Source: CAWCGU01 sp963838095 (GTDB lineage: Bacteria; Actinomycetota; Thermoleophilia; Solirubrobacterales; 70-9). Taken from it: 64,000 nucleotides of DNA. Both the position numbers and the translations under genes were made by a program. This document shows positions 1-7,548 of the stretch, piece after piece (the stretch's first letter is position 1; every line of letters starts with the position of its first letter). The stretch lies in contig CAWIPO010000007.1 in the NCBI GenBank assembly GCA_963838095.1, positions 124,001-188,000 on the forward strand. The letters run 5' to 3'. Below the pieces are notes generated by a model. It worked only from the letters and a program-made list of their open reading frames with translations, did no database searches and was not told the origin of the DNA.

Positions 1-594
1 GAGAGCGCCGCCCGCACCCTCGGTCGCCCGCTGCCGCGCGAGCCGGAGCTGGCGCAGCTGCCGGGCTGGCGGCGGCGGTGGTCGCTGGCGCGTGAGAACG
101 AGAAGGTCGAGAAGACGTTCGCGAGAGCGGACGGATCGATCCCGAAATATGTGCTGGGGCTCAACCTCGAAAGCACCGAGGGAGGGGGTATTGGCGCTTT
201 CTCTCCGCATACCGAAGAAAAGTCGCCAATCGGCGCTAACGGGGTGCTGATCGAGGTGACGGAGGAGGAACTGGCGCGCCTTGACGTGCGAGAGATGCGG
301 TACGACCGCACCGAGGTCTCCGCCGGTGTCCATCCTCTCGATGCTTCTGTTTCGTCCCTCCGCTACGACCGGATAGTCACCTACACCGCCAAGCCCGCCC
401 ACTACGCCCCGGCCCCGCCGCCGGACGCGGTCGTCCTCAGCTCATACGCGGCCATGGTCGAAGCCGCCTTCGCCGCCCTGGGCGAGCAACAGCTCCAGCA
501 CTACCGCGACACCACCGATCCTCCCCCCGTCGAGGTAGTCGCAGCGACCCTGATCCGCGACCACATCCCGCCCGGCAACCCGCGCGAGTGGTGA
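1..594 (+). CDS. gamma-glutamylcyclotransferase/AIG2-like protein, 5' partial
   Basis: The reading frame is open from the first base to TGA at 592-594, so the N-terminus lies outside the window (197 residues visible). The middle carries the pattern GANGVLIEVTEEELARLD followed by REMRYDRTEV, typical of AIG2-like/gamma-glutamylcyclotransferase folds, where a hydrophobic strand is followed by an 'EL..LD..E..Y.R' helix and strand. The last 70 residues (after Y-T-A-K-P) are rich in Pro and Ala and probably form an extension. No catalytic Glu can be assigned with confidence from this fragment. The family assignment rests on motif recall; an unrelated beta-barrel protein is possible. Confidence 0.55.
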   Translation, partial: ESAARTLGRPLPREPELAQLPGWRRRWSLARENEKVEKTFARADGSIPKYVLGLNLESTEGGGIGAFSPHTEEKSPIGANGVLIEVTEEELARLDVREMRYDRTEVSAGVHPLDASVSSLRYDRIVTYTAKPAHYAPAPPPDAVVLSSYAAMVEAAFAALGEQQLQHYRDTTDPPPVEVVAATLIRDHIPPGNPREW

Positions 595-643
595 GTGTGC
601 CGGTCGTCACACACGCCAGCCGGTATCAGGCGGTAGCTTCACC

Positions 644-1996
644 GTGAGGAGAACCTTGCGCTCGCAGCTTCCCCCAGGCCCACGTCTGCCGCCCGCCATC
701 CAGACGATGGCGTGGTGGACGCGGCCGAACGCGTGGGCCGAGCGCAACCGGGCGCGGTACGGCAAGCGGCACACGATCCGGCTGTCGATCACCCCGCCGT
801 TCGTGATCCTCACGGAGCCGGATCAGATCCAGGAGCTCTTCGCCGCGCCCCCCGACGTCCTGCACCCCGGCGAAGGGGCGAAGATCCTCGCCCCGATAGT
901 CGGGGAGCACTCGGTGATCCTGCTCGATGGGCGGCCCCATCTCGAGCAGCGCAAGCTGATGCTGCCGGCATTCCACGGCGAGCGAATGCAGCGCCTGAAC
1001 GCGCTGATGGAGGAGGTCACCGAGCGCGAGGTGGCCGGCTGGCCCAGAGGCCGTGCCGTTGAGCTGCACGCACACCTCCAGGCGCTCACGCTCGAGGTGA
1101 TCCTGCGCGCCGTGTTCGGGCTCGACGCCGGACAGCGCCTCGACCGCCTGCGCGCGTTGCTGGGAGAGCTGCTGGCGTTCGCGAACAAGTTCTACTCGCT
1201 GCTCGAGCCCGAGCGGTTCGAGCGGTTCTTCGCGCCGGCGGCGCGGTTCATCCGCCTGCGCGGCGAAGCGGATGCGCTGATCTACGAGCTGATCGACGAG
1301 CGCCGCCGCGACGAAGCCGAGCGCGACGACGTGCTCGCGATGCTGCTCGCCGCCCGTCACGAGGACGACTCGCCGATGAGCGATCAGGAGCTGCGCGACG
1401 AGCTGATGACGTTGCTGGTGGCAGGCCACGAGACGACCGCGTCCGAGCTCGCTTGGGCGTTCGAGGCGATCGCCCGCGAGCCGGTCGTCCACGACCGGCT
1501 GCTCGAGGAGATCGACTCAGGCGCCGACGATGCGTACCTGACCGCGACCATCAACGAGACCCTACGCCGCCGCCCTGTGCTGCAAAACGCCGAGCCGCGC
1601 CTGGTCAAGGAGCCCTTCGAGCTCGGCGGCTGGACCTACCCGGCGGGAGTCAGCCTGGTCGCGAGCGCTTATCTCCTGCACCACGATCCCGACATCTACC
1701 CCGACCCGTATGCGTTCCGTCCCGAGCGCTTCTTGGACAGCAAGCCCGGCACCTACACGTGGATTCCGTTTGGCGGTGGACGGCGGCGCTGCATCGGCGC
1801 CAGCTTCGCGATTCAGGAGATGAAGATCGTGCTGCGCAGCGTGCTCTCCGCAAATCGCGTCGAGCCCGCCGTCGACTCGCCCGAGCTGAGCCGCCGCCGC
1901 AACATCACGGTCAGTCCGAAACACGGCGCCCGTACGGTGCTGCGCGCGCGCCAGCCGGTCCCCCAGTCGCCGGACCGAGTCGCCGTCAGCGCCTGA
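644..1996 (+). CDS. cytochrome P450
   Basis: This is a soluble bacterial-type P450 of 450 residues, a haem monooxygenase that would need a ferredoxin or flavodoxin partner not seen nearby. The I-helix motif AGHETTAS lies near residue 260, the K-helix ExxR is ETLRRRP, and the haem loop is PFGGGRRRCIG with the thiolate Cys at about residue 383. The Pro-rich PPGPRLPP near the N-terminus is the usual hinge, and no membrane anchor is present. The GTG at 644 is the most upstream start; TTG at 656 has a better ribosome site (GAGGAG at 646-651) and may be used. It converges on the HxlR gene, with both stop codons inside the palindrome CTGATCAG. Substrate is unknown; the sequence resembles generalist CYP102/CYP110-like bacterial enzymes. 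Confidence 0.93.
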   Translation: MRRTLRSQLPPGPRLPPAIQTMAWWTRPNAWAERNRARYGKRHTIRLSITPPFVILTEPDQIQELFAAPPDVLHPGEGAKILAPIVGEHSVILLDGRPHLEQRKLMLPAFHGERMQRLNALMEEVTEREVAGWPRGRAVELHAHLQALTLEVILRAVFGLDAGQRLDRLRALLGELLAFANKFYSLLEPERFERFFAPAARFIRLRGEADALIYELIDERRRDEAERDDVLAMLLAARHEDDSPMSDQELRDELMTLLVAGHETTASELAWAFEAIAREPVVHDRLLEEIDSGADDAYLTATINETLRRRPVLQNAEPRLVKEPFELGGWTYPAGVSLVASAYLLHHDPDIYPDPYAFRPERFLDSKPGTYTWIPFGGGRRRCIGASFAIQEMKIVLRSVLSANRVEPAVDSPELSRRRNITVSPKHGARTVLRARQPVPQSPDRVAVSA

Positions 1997-2341
1997 TCAG
2001 GCCGTTTCGCTCCAGCGCTTCGCCCAGTTGCGAAGCTCGCGGATTGCCGCCTGGAGATCGCGCCCCTTGTCGGTGAGCGAGTAGGAGACGCGGGCCGGGG
2101 CGCCGGCGTGCACCGAGCGCTCCACCAGGCCTTCGGCCTCCAGCTCGCGCAGGCGCGACGAGAGGAGGCGATCGGAAACCCCGGGAATGGCGGCCGAGAG
2201 CTCGGCGAAGTAGTGCTCGCCCTCGCACAGGCTGAACAGGATCGCGCCCGTCCAGCGCTTGCCGACCATCTCCACCGCCTCGTGGAAGTCCGGGCATACC
2301 TTTGACGTCGCCCGCACGGCGGTCTGAGACGTCTCTCCCAC
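1997..2341 (-). CDS. HxlR-family winged-helix transcriptional regulator
   Basis: The 114-residue protein is the usual length for HxlR regulators, which bind DNA as dimers and often respond to aldehyde or redox stress. The core VGKRWTGAILFSL, then ELSAAIPGVSDRLLSSRLRE and the wing YSLTDKGRDL, are classic family positions. A Cys at residue 16 (KVCPDF) sits where many HxlR proteins have a redox-active Cys. It lies tail to tail with the P450 and starts 45 bases from the end of the MarP-like gene, so it could be co-transcribed with the latter. The target is unknown; the P450 is an obvious candidate only by proximity. Confidence 0.9.
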   Translation of the reverse strand: MGETSQTAVRATSKVCPDFHEAVEMVGKRWTGAILFSLCEGEHYFAELSAAIPGVSDRLLSSRLRELEAEGLVERSVHAGAPARVSYSLTDKGRDLQAAIRELRNWAKRWSETA

Positions 2342-2386
2342 GGCCCTTTGAGGTTACAGATGCGAATTGCTCGGGCCGCGGGTTCA

Positions 2387-3538
2387 TCACGCAGCACAGG
2401 GGCCGGTGTCCACCGGGCCGCCTGCCCGCTCGAGCGCTCGCGCCACCCGGGAATTCGGCACGCCGAGACCGCTCGGGGGCCCATTGGCCCCGACGGTGGC
2501 GGCGAAGACGGTGGTCAGCACCCGGCCTGCGGTGTCGACGACGGGTCCGCCCGAGTTCCCGGGCCGCACCTCGCCGCGAAACGGCGTCATCTCGCGGCGG
2601 ATCGGCCCGGCCCCGTAGGAGTCCTCGCTGGTCACCTCGACCGTCTCGCCGAGCCGAGCGGGATCGATCGACAGCGGGCCGTTCTCGGGGTAGCCGACGA
2701 TCGCACCCGCGGTCCCCGACTCGGTCTCGGGAGAGAGCGAGATCGGAGCGGCGTCGAGGCCGTCGACCCGCAGGACCGCGAGATCGTTCGCGGGCTCGTA
2801 GTGAACGGCGACGGCGTCGAGCTCCGACCCGTTCTCGAGCTGGATGAAGGTGTCGTCCTGGCCGGCGACGACGTGGGCGTTGGTGACCACGACGCCGGGC
2901 GCAGCGACCCACCCCGACCCCTCCACCCCGAGACCGCAGGCCGTTCCGAGGATCCTGACCACCGATCCCGCCGCAGCCTCGACGTCGGGGTCCGAGGCGG
3001 CGCCTCGATCGGGCGCCTTCACGCGCGCCTCCGGCCCGCTCAGCTCGGGCCGCGGGTCGACGCGGTTGAGGACGTTGAGGATCGGGCCGCTCGGCGGAAG
3101 CGTCTCGTTCAGCGCGCTGAGGATGTGCGATCGCTGCACCGCCTCCCGGACTCCTCCGAGGCCGGGTGTGTTCAGGGCGACGATGCCGAGCACCCACGCC
3201 ACCAGGAGCGCGAGCGCCGCCATCAGCGCCGCACCTCCTGCTCCATCGACGACCGAGAGCACCCGGGTGCGTATCAGCCTCACCCGGAGCTCAACCCCCA
3301 CCCACTCGGCGAGCGCCGCCACCACCGAGCCGAGCAGAAGACCACCCGCGAGCGCGGTCAGGCCCGCGTACGGCGAGTCCGCTCCCCCCTCCAGCAGCTC
3401 CGGGCCGAGGCGCGCGCCGGCGATCGCCCCGAGCACGAATCCGGCCAGCGTGATCGCCCCGACCACCAACCCGTGCTGATAGCCGCGGATCGCCATCGCG
3501 ACGGCGGCGAGAACGATCAGCAGGTCGATGAGCGTCAT
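2387..3538 (-). CDS. MarP-like membrane serine protease (CvpA domain plus trypsin domain)
   Basis: The protein has 383 residues, close to mycobacterial MarP, a periplasmic protease needed for acid resistance through cleavage of a cell-wall hydrolase. Residues 1-150 form a CvpA-like region of four membrane helices. A chymotrypsin-type domain follows, with His in TNAHVVAG, Asp in ANDLAVLRVDG and Ser in RPGNSGGPVVD. The start ATG at 3538 was chosen because MTLIDLLIVLAAVAMA is the standard MarP N-terminus; the frame is open further upstream but enters the divergent gene. It is divergent, by 52 bases, from a penicillin-binding protein. All catalytic residues are present. Confidence 0.9.
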   Translation of the reverse strand: MTLIDLLIVLAAVAMAIRGYQHGLVVGAITLAGFVLGAIAGARLGPELLEGGADSPYAGLTALAGGLLLGSVVAALAEWVGVELRVRLIRTRVLSVVDGAGGAALMAALALLVAWVLGIVALNTPGLGGVREAVQRSHILSALNETLPPSGPILNVLNRVDPRPELSGPEARVKAPDRGAASDPDVEAAAGSVVRILGTACGLGVEGSGWVAAPGVVVTNAHVVAGQDDTFIQLENGSELDAVAVHYEPANDLAVLRVDGLDAAPISLSPETESGTAGAIVGYPENGPLSIDPARLGETVEVTSEDSYGAGPIRREMTPFRGEVRPGNSGGPVVDTAGRVLTTVFAATVGANGPPSGLGVPNSRVARALERAGGPVDTGPCAA

Positions 3539-3590
3539 TCGGCTGTCACAGGGAGGGAAATCGCACGCTATCCGGCCCGCACTGGCTACC

Positions 3591-5307
3591 GTGTCGTGCT
3601 TGAGCTCGACGGACCGTGCCCTCAGACGCAAGCGGCAGCAAACGCGCCGCCGGATCACGCGCGCGCTGCCCGTGGCCGTGCTCGCCGCGCTCGCCTTCGC
3701 CGCGGGAGCCTTCGTGGCCAGCGGCTCGCCCGAGCGCGACGCCGCCGAGCGCTTCACGTCCGCTTGGGAGGCGGGTGACTACGAGGCGATGCACGCCGAG
3801 CTGACCGCGGATGCTGCGGCCAGCTATCCGGTGGAGGAGTTCACCAACGCCTACGAGCGCGCCGCCGCGACCGCGACCGCCACCGCGGTTGAGATCGAAG
3901 GCCTCGACGGGCCGCGGAGCGAGGATGGCTCCGACGGTGGTGACGGCGACCGCTGCGGCGACCACGACCGTCTTCGGCGAGGTCCCGGGCGAGGTCGCAA
4001 TTCCGGTCGCCGACGGCGCGATCGTCTGGGAGCCGCACCTCGTGTTCCCCGGCCTTCTGCCCGGCGAGAAGCTGGAGCGCCGGACCGTGGCTCCGAAGCG
4101 TGCGCCGATCCTGGCCCGCGACGGGACAGCATTGGCGGAAGGCCCCTCGTCGGCGCGGTCGCTGCCGTTGAGCGCCGGCGCGGACGTGACCGGGGCGATC
4201 GGGACCCCGAAACGCGAACAGGCCGAGGCGCTGGAGGCCGCCGGGTTCCCCGCCGGCACGTTGGTCGGTGAGACCGGTCTCGAGCAAGCGTTCAACGAAC
4301 GCCTGATGGGCACTCCCGGCGGCGAGCTGCTCGCAGTCGGGGAGGGCGAGCCGCGTGTGCTGGCCGAGAGCGAGCCGGTAAAGGCGGAGCCGCTGAAGAC
4401 CACCATCGACCCGACGCTGCAGTCGGCGGCCGTTGCCGAGCTCGGAGGGCTGTTCGGGGGCGTGGCGGTGCTCGACGCGACCAGCGGCGAGGTGCGGGCG
4501 CTCGCCGGCCTTGCGTATTCATCCCCGCAGCCTCCCGGGTCGACATTCAAGATCATCACCACGGTCGCCGCGCTCGAGGACGACCTCGTGAAGCTGACGG
4601 ACGAGTTCCCGGTCGTCAGCTCGACGATCGTCGGCGGACGCTCCGTCTCAAACGCCGGCGGCGAGCTCTGCGGCGGCACGTTCGTGGAGTCGTTTGCGCA
4701 CTCGTGCAACACGGTGTTCGGGCCGCTGGGCGAGAAGGTGGGCGGGAAGAGGCTTGTCGAGGAGTCCGAGGAGTTCGGCTTCAACCAGCCACCTGCGCTG
4801 TTCGACGAGGAGGCGACGGAGATCGTCAATCCTCCCGAGAGCGTGATCCCCGAGGACCTGCCGGAGGCCGAGGTCGGAGTCAGCGCGATCGGACAGGGCA
4901 TGGTCCTGGCCTCGCCGCTCGAGCTGGCGTCGATCTCGCAGACGATCGCCTCGGGAGGGCTGCGCCAGCCGACCCCGATGGTGACCGAGCCGGAGCTGCA
5001 GCCGGACGCGGAGCCGGTTCGCGTCACAAACGAGGAGATCGCGTCGACGGTGAGGGACCTGATGATCCAGGTCGTGGAGAACGGGACCGGTGAGAGCGCC
5101 GCCCTCCCCGACATCCAGGTGGCCGGAAAGACCGGCACCGCCGAGACCGGGATCGAGGGCGCCGACCACGCCTGGTTCACGGCGTTCGCGCCAGCCGGCA
5201 ATCCGAAGCTGGCGGTGGCGGTGATGATCGTCAACGCCGGCGCGCCCGGGGGAACCGTCGCAGCGCCGATCGCCCGAGACGTGCTCGCCGCGGGCCTTTA
5301 CAACTAG
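3591..5307 (+). CDS. penicillin-binding protein with NTF2-like N-terminal domain, frameshifted
   Basis: This is a class B-type D,D-transpeptidase that cross-links peptidoglycan. An N-terminal signal anchor (about residues 17-35) is followed by an NTF2-like MecA-type domain, a pedestal (APILARDGT) and the transpeptidase domain. The catalytic motifs are PGSTFK (Ser near residue 316), HSCN and AGKTGTAE, all intact. Near 3926-3933 the frame is broken by one extra base: family sequence runs up to PRSEDG in one frame and resumes as TVVTATAAATTTVFGE in the next. Removing one C from the TCCG there restores a 571-residue protein. The start is uncertain: GTG 3591 or TTG 3600 both keep clear of the divergent protease gene. 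I think an assembly error is likelier than a pseudogene, because the downstream 460 residues are undamaged. Confidence 0.85.
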
Positions 5308-5328
5308 AGGTCCAGCTAGAGGTCCAGC
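5305..5328. repeat. 12-bp perfect tandem duplication over two convergent stop codons
   Basis: TAGAGGTCCAGC occurs twice in direct succession. The first copy contains the TAG of the penicillin-binding protein. On the other strand the duplication repeats the end of the lipoprotein gene (Leu-Asp-Leu-stop), so its stop codon is also duplicated. It looks like a small slippage or unequal-exchange event at the junction of the two genes. Confidence 0.85.
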
Positions 5329-5849
5329 TCGATCAAGCCGGTTTCGCCGTCGGGGCCCGGTATCTCGAGGTCCACCGGGCGGTTCTCGGTCACGAAACCG
5401 TCGACTGCGAACAGGATCAGGCCACCCTTGACGGGCCCGCTCGCTGCCGCGGTATCGAGCGGGGGCAGCTGGCCATCAGCCGGGATCTCGGCGTCCAGGG
5501 AGAGAGCGAAGGGGCTCTCGCTCTCGAGCGGCTCGTAGACGTTCCCCCTGGTGTCGATGATCTCCATCGGCCCCGCCACCGGCTCCGGCTCGGAGCCTTC
5601 GTTCTCGATCAGCATGAACACGCCGAGGTACTGCTGCCCTCCCTCCAGCGGAGGCTGCCCGACCAGGTACTCGGCGTCCTCGGCGTCGTCGGGATTCAGG
5701 AAGCGGGTGAGCTGAACGGTGTAGGAGACCTCTCCCAGCTCGAGCGGCTCGCCCTCGATCACCTCCAGCTCGGCTTCCTCGTCGCCGCAGCCCGCGGCGA
5801 GCGGCAGCGCGCACGCGAGCACGGCGATGGCGATCAGCACGGCTTTCAT
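5316..5849 (-). CDS. putative lipoprotein, DUF4352-like
   Basis: The 177-residue protein has a clear lipoprotein signal: a Lys, a hydrophobic stretch and the lipobox LAAGC with Cys at residue 21, so it should be anchored to the outer face of the membrane. The mature part is acidic and contains an immunoglobulin-like pattern (VSYTVQLTRFLNP, then YLGVFMLIENEGSEPEPV), as in DUF4352/telokin-like extracytoplasmic lipoproteins. ATG 5849 is preferred to 5861 because it directly precedes the signal sequence. The stop is shared with a 12-bp tandem duplication next to the penicillin-binding protein. The function is not known. Confidence 0.8.
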   Translation of the reverse strand: MKAVLIAIAVLACALPLAAGCGDEEAELEVIEGEPLELGEVSYTVQLTRFLNPDDAEDAEYLVGQPPLEGGQQYLGVFMLIENEGSEPEPVAGPMEIIDTRGNVYEPLESESPFALSLDAEIPADGQLPPLDTAAASGPVKGGLILFAVDGFVTENRPVDLEIPGPDGETGLIELDL

Positions 5850-5863
5850 CGGCGCCAGCATAT

Positions 5864-6388
5864 TCAGAGCCCAACCCGCCGCTCAGGTCGGAATGCGGCT
5901 GGCGCCCGCAACAACCGCCGGCTCAACGTCGCCACCGGTCCTCGGCGAGGTCGCTTCAGGCGCGCCAGCGCGCGCTTCCATTGGCGCCGGTACCAGCCCG
6001 CGACGCCCAGGTGTTCCCGGATCCGGTCCTGGGGGTGGCCGGGCTCCGTCCAGAAGGTGACGGAGACCTCGGTTGCCTCCCCGGGACCGGCGGCGAGCTC
6101 CCAGACGGTGACGATCGGGATCCGGTCGAGCCGTCCTCCGCGTCCGCGCTCGAAGATCCGATGTGGCGGCTCCACCTCGGTGATCAGCGATTCCATCCAC
6201 AGCGGCATGAAGCGCGCGTCGACGCGGAACCGGGCCGCGGCGCCGACCCCCTTGGACTCGATCCGCTCGAGGTGGAACGGGTGCTGAAAGTGGTCGCAGA
6301 ACGCCGGGCGCTGCGCGAGATCCGAGAGCAGGTCAAAGACCCGCTCGCGGGGAGCGTCAATCGTCGTCTCTGCCCGCACCGGTCGCAT
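5864..6388 (-). CDS. SRPBCC (START/Bet v1-like) family protein
   Basis: The 174-residue protein has the SRPBCC layout: an initial strand ETTIDAPRERVFDLLSD, a middle strand pair ending RIFERGRGG, and a last helix HLGVAGWYRRQWKRALARL. Members form a hydrophobic cavity for lipids or polyketide-like ligands and many have no known enzymatic role. The gene is just upstream of the lipoprotein gene (14 bases) and is transcribed in the same direction, so the two are probably co-transcribed. A TAGAAT box on this strand 9 bases before the ATG could be a -10 element. The Arg-rich C-terminal tail is probably disordered. Confidence 0.85.
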   Translation of the reverse strand: MRPVRAETTIDAPRERVFDLLSDLAQRPAFCDHFQHPFHLERIESKGVGAAARFRVDARFMPLWMESLITEVEPPHRIFERGRGGRLDRIPIVTVWELAAGPGEATEVSVTFWTEPGHPQDRIREHLGVAGWYRRQWKRALARLKRPRRGPVATLSRRLLRAPAAFRPERRVGL

Positions 6389-6470
6389 CGCGCGGCGATT
6401 CTATTCCGCGCCCCGCACGACAGCCCCGCTTGCAGGAGCCCCGGGGAAACCGGCGAAGAGATCGGTCGAG

Positions 6471-6686
6471 GTGGAAGCAGGCACGCTACGTTGCGGCGGA
6501 TGCACCCGCACTCCTCTCGTCGGGGAGTGGGCGACGCTGCACGCCGGTCGCGGCCGCAGGCCACACCCGTCCTGGCTCTGCGATCTCTGCGAGGGGGACG
6601 CAAAGGTGAGCGCCCGCTTCGGCGAGCCCGTTCGGCGAGAGCGGCTGCACCCTCCCGGCGCATCGCAAGTGCGACGCGTGGCCTAG
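6471..6686 (+). CDS. small double-CxxC protein, probable zinc binder
   Basis: The 71-residue protein starts at GTG 6471 behind a weak GA-rich site (GAAGAG). It has two CxxC pairs (Cys 8, 11, 37 and 40; RCGGC and LCDLC) spaced as in a zinc ribbon, with a basic Arg-Arg-Pro-His-Pro loop between them, and ends in an Arg-rich tail. It lies 14 bases upstream of a zinc-ribbon/FHA gene in the same direction, which suggests co-expression. I recall similar short proteins in related actinobacteria but cannot name a family. The evenly spaced Cys pairs argue against chance. Confidence 0.6.
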   Translation: MEAGTLRCGGCTRTPLVGEWATLHAGRGRRPHPSWLCDLCEGDAKVSARFGEPVRRERLHPPGASQVRRVA

Positions 6687-6700
6687 CTCCGAGACCCTAG

Positions 6701-7378
6701 GTGCCAGCCCGCAGATCGACTCAGGGTCAGCAACCCGCGCAAATTGCGGCGTCGCCTGGCAGCGCGCGCCCATCAAAGGCCGCATTTAGAGCGTATTATC
6801 GAACTATCCAGGCCCAGGTAGAAACCTATTCTGCGGGCCGGGTCGTTGGAGCCGGCTCATACGTGTGCCGGGGGTGCGGCTGCCGCGTGGCGCTGGAAGC
6901 GCTCGACGAGGTTCCCGAGTGCCCCACCTGCGGCGGCGTGGCGTTCCGCCGTGCATCCCTGTTCGACGCCACCCTATTCGGCCCGCGGCCGGGCTCTGCA
7001 CCCGACGAGCGAACGCTCGACCACCCTGTCCTCGAGCCGGAAGGCGAGCATCCAGACTGGCTCGCAAAAGTCCGGTCGGAGCTCTCCGACCCCGGCAGCT
7101 TCATCGCCTTTCTCGACGACGACGAGCCGCATGTGGTGAAGCTGACGCAGGGCTGGTCCCGGATCGGCCGCAGCGCCACCGCCGACATCCGCTTCGACGA
7201 CCCCACGGTCTCCCGCCGGCACGCGCAGATGGTCAAGGCCCCGGAGGGCATCCGCGTCCTCGACGACCGCAGCCTGAACGGCATCTACGTCAACGGCGAG
7301 CGCGTCGAGTGGTCAAAGCTCGACGACGGCGACGAGATAGCGATCGGCCGCTACCAGCTGCACCTGGTCGAGCGCTAG
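6701..7378 (+). CDS. zinc-ribbon and FHA-domain protein
   Basis: The 225-residue protein starts at GTG 6701. Residues 52-80 form a four-Cys ribbon (Cys 56, 59, 74 and 77; VCRGCGC and PECPTCGG). A low-complexity linker leads to a C-terminal FHA domain (about 140-223) with the phosphothreonine-binding landmarks SRIGRSATADIRFDD, SRRHAQM and DRSLNGIYVNGERV. FHA domains dock onto Thr-phosphorylated partners, so the protein is a likely reader of Ser/Thr kinase signalling; one such kinase lies at 13.6-15.1 kb. The ribbon may bind nucleic acid or another protein. The small CxxC gene just upstream is probably in the same transcript. Confidence 0.88.
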   Translation: MPARRSTQGQQPAQIAASPGSARPSKAAFRAYYRTIQAQVETYSAGRVVGAGSYVCRGCGCRVALEALDEVPECPTCGGVAFRRASLFDATLFGPRPGSAPDERTLDHPVLEPEGEHPDWLAKVRSELSDPGSFIAFLDDDEPHVVKLTQGWSRIGRSATADIRFDDPTVSRRHAQMVKAPEGIRVLDDRSLNGIYVNGERVEWSKLDDGDEIAIGRYQLHLVER

Positions 7379-7410
7379 CTCAACTCTTCAGCTTCGCGGC
7401 GTCCACGCTC

Positions 7411-7427
7411 GCGCAAGCGCTTTGCGC
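7411..7427. terminator. possible bidirectional hairpin between convergent genes
   Basis: A 6-bp stem (GCGCAA with TTGCGC) with a 5-base loop lies in the 170-base gap between the FHA gene and the end of gltB. No T-run follows on either side, so it is at most a weak or factor-assisted terminator. I see nothing else in this gap. Confidence 0.3.
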
Positions 7428-7548
7428 AGGATGTTTGGTGCGATCAGTTGAGCCTCGCGGCGCTGCTGTGCTCCGCCAGGGCCGTTCCAGTGACGAACTT
7501 CTGCACTCTGCGTCCGAGGGGTGGACGCGGATTGCGAAAGTTCGGTAG

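Noticed and set aside
1990..2003. CTGATCAG palindrome at the P450/HxlR junction as a regulatory site
   Set aside because: It simply contains the two convergent stop codons (TGA and its complement) and needs no regulatory explanation.
2348..3778. 476-codon open frame antisense to the MarP-like gene
   Set aside because: Low-complexity Arg/Pro/His-rich translation and full overlap with a conserved membrane protease.
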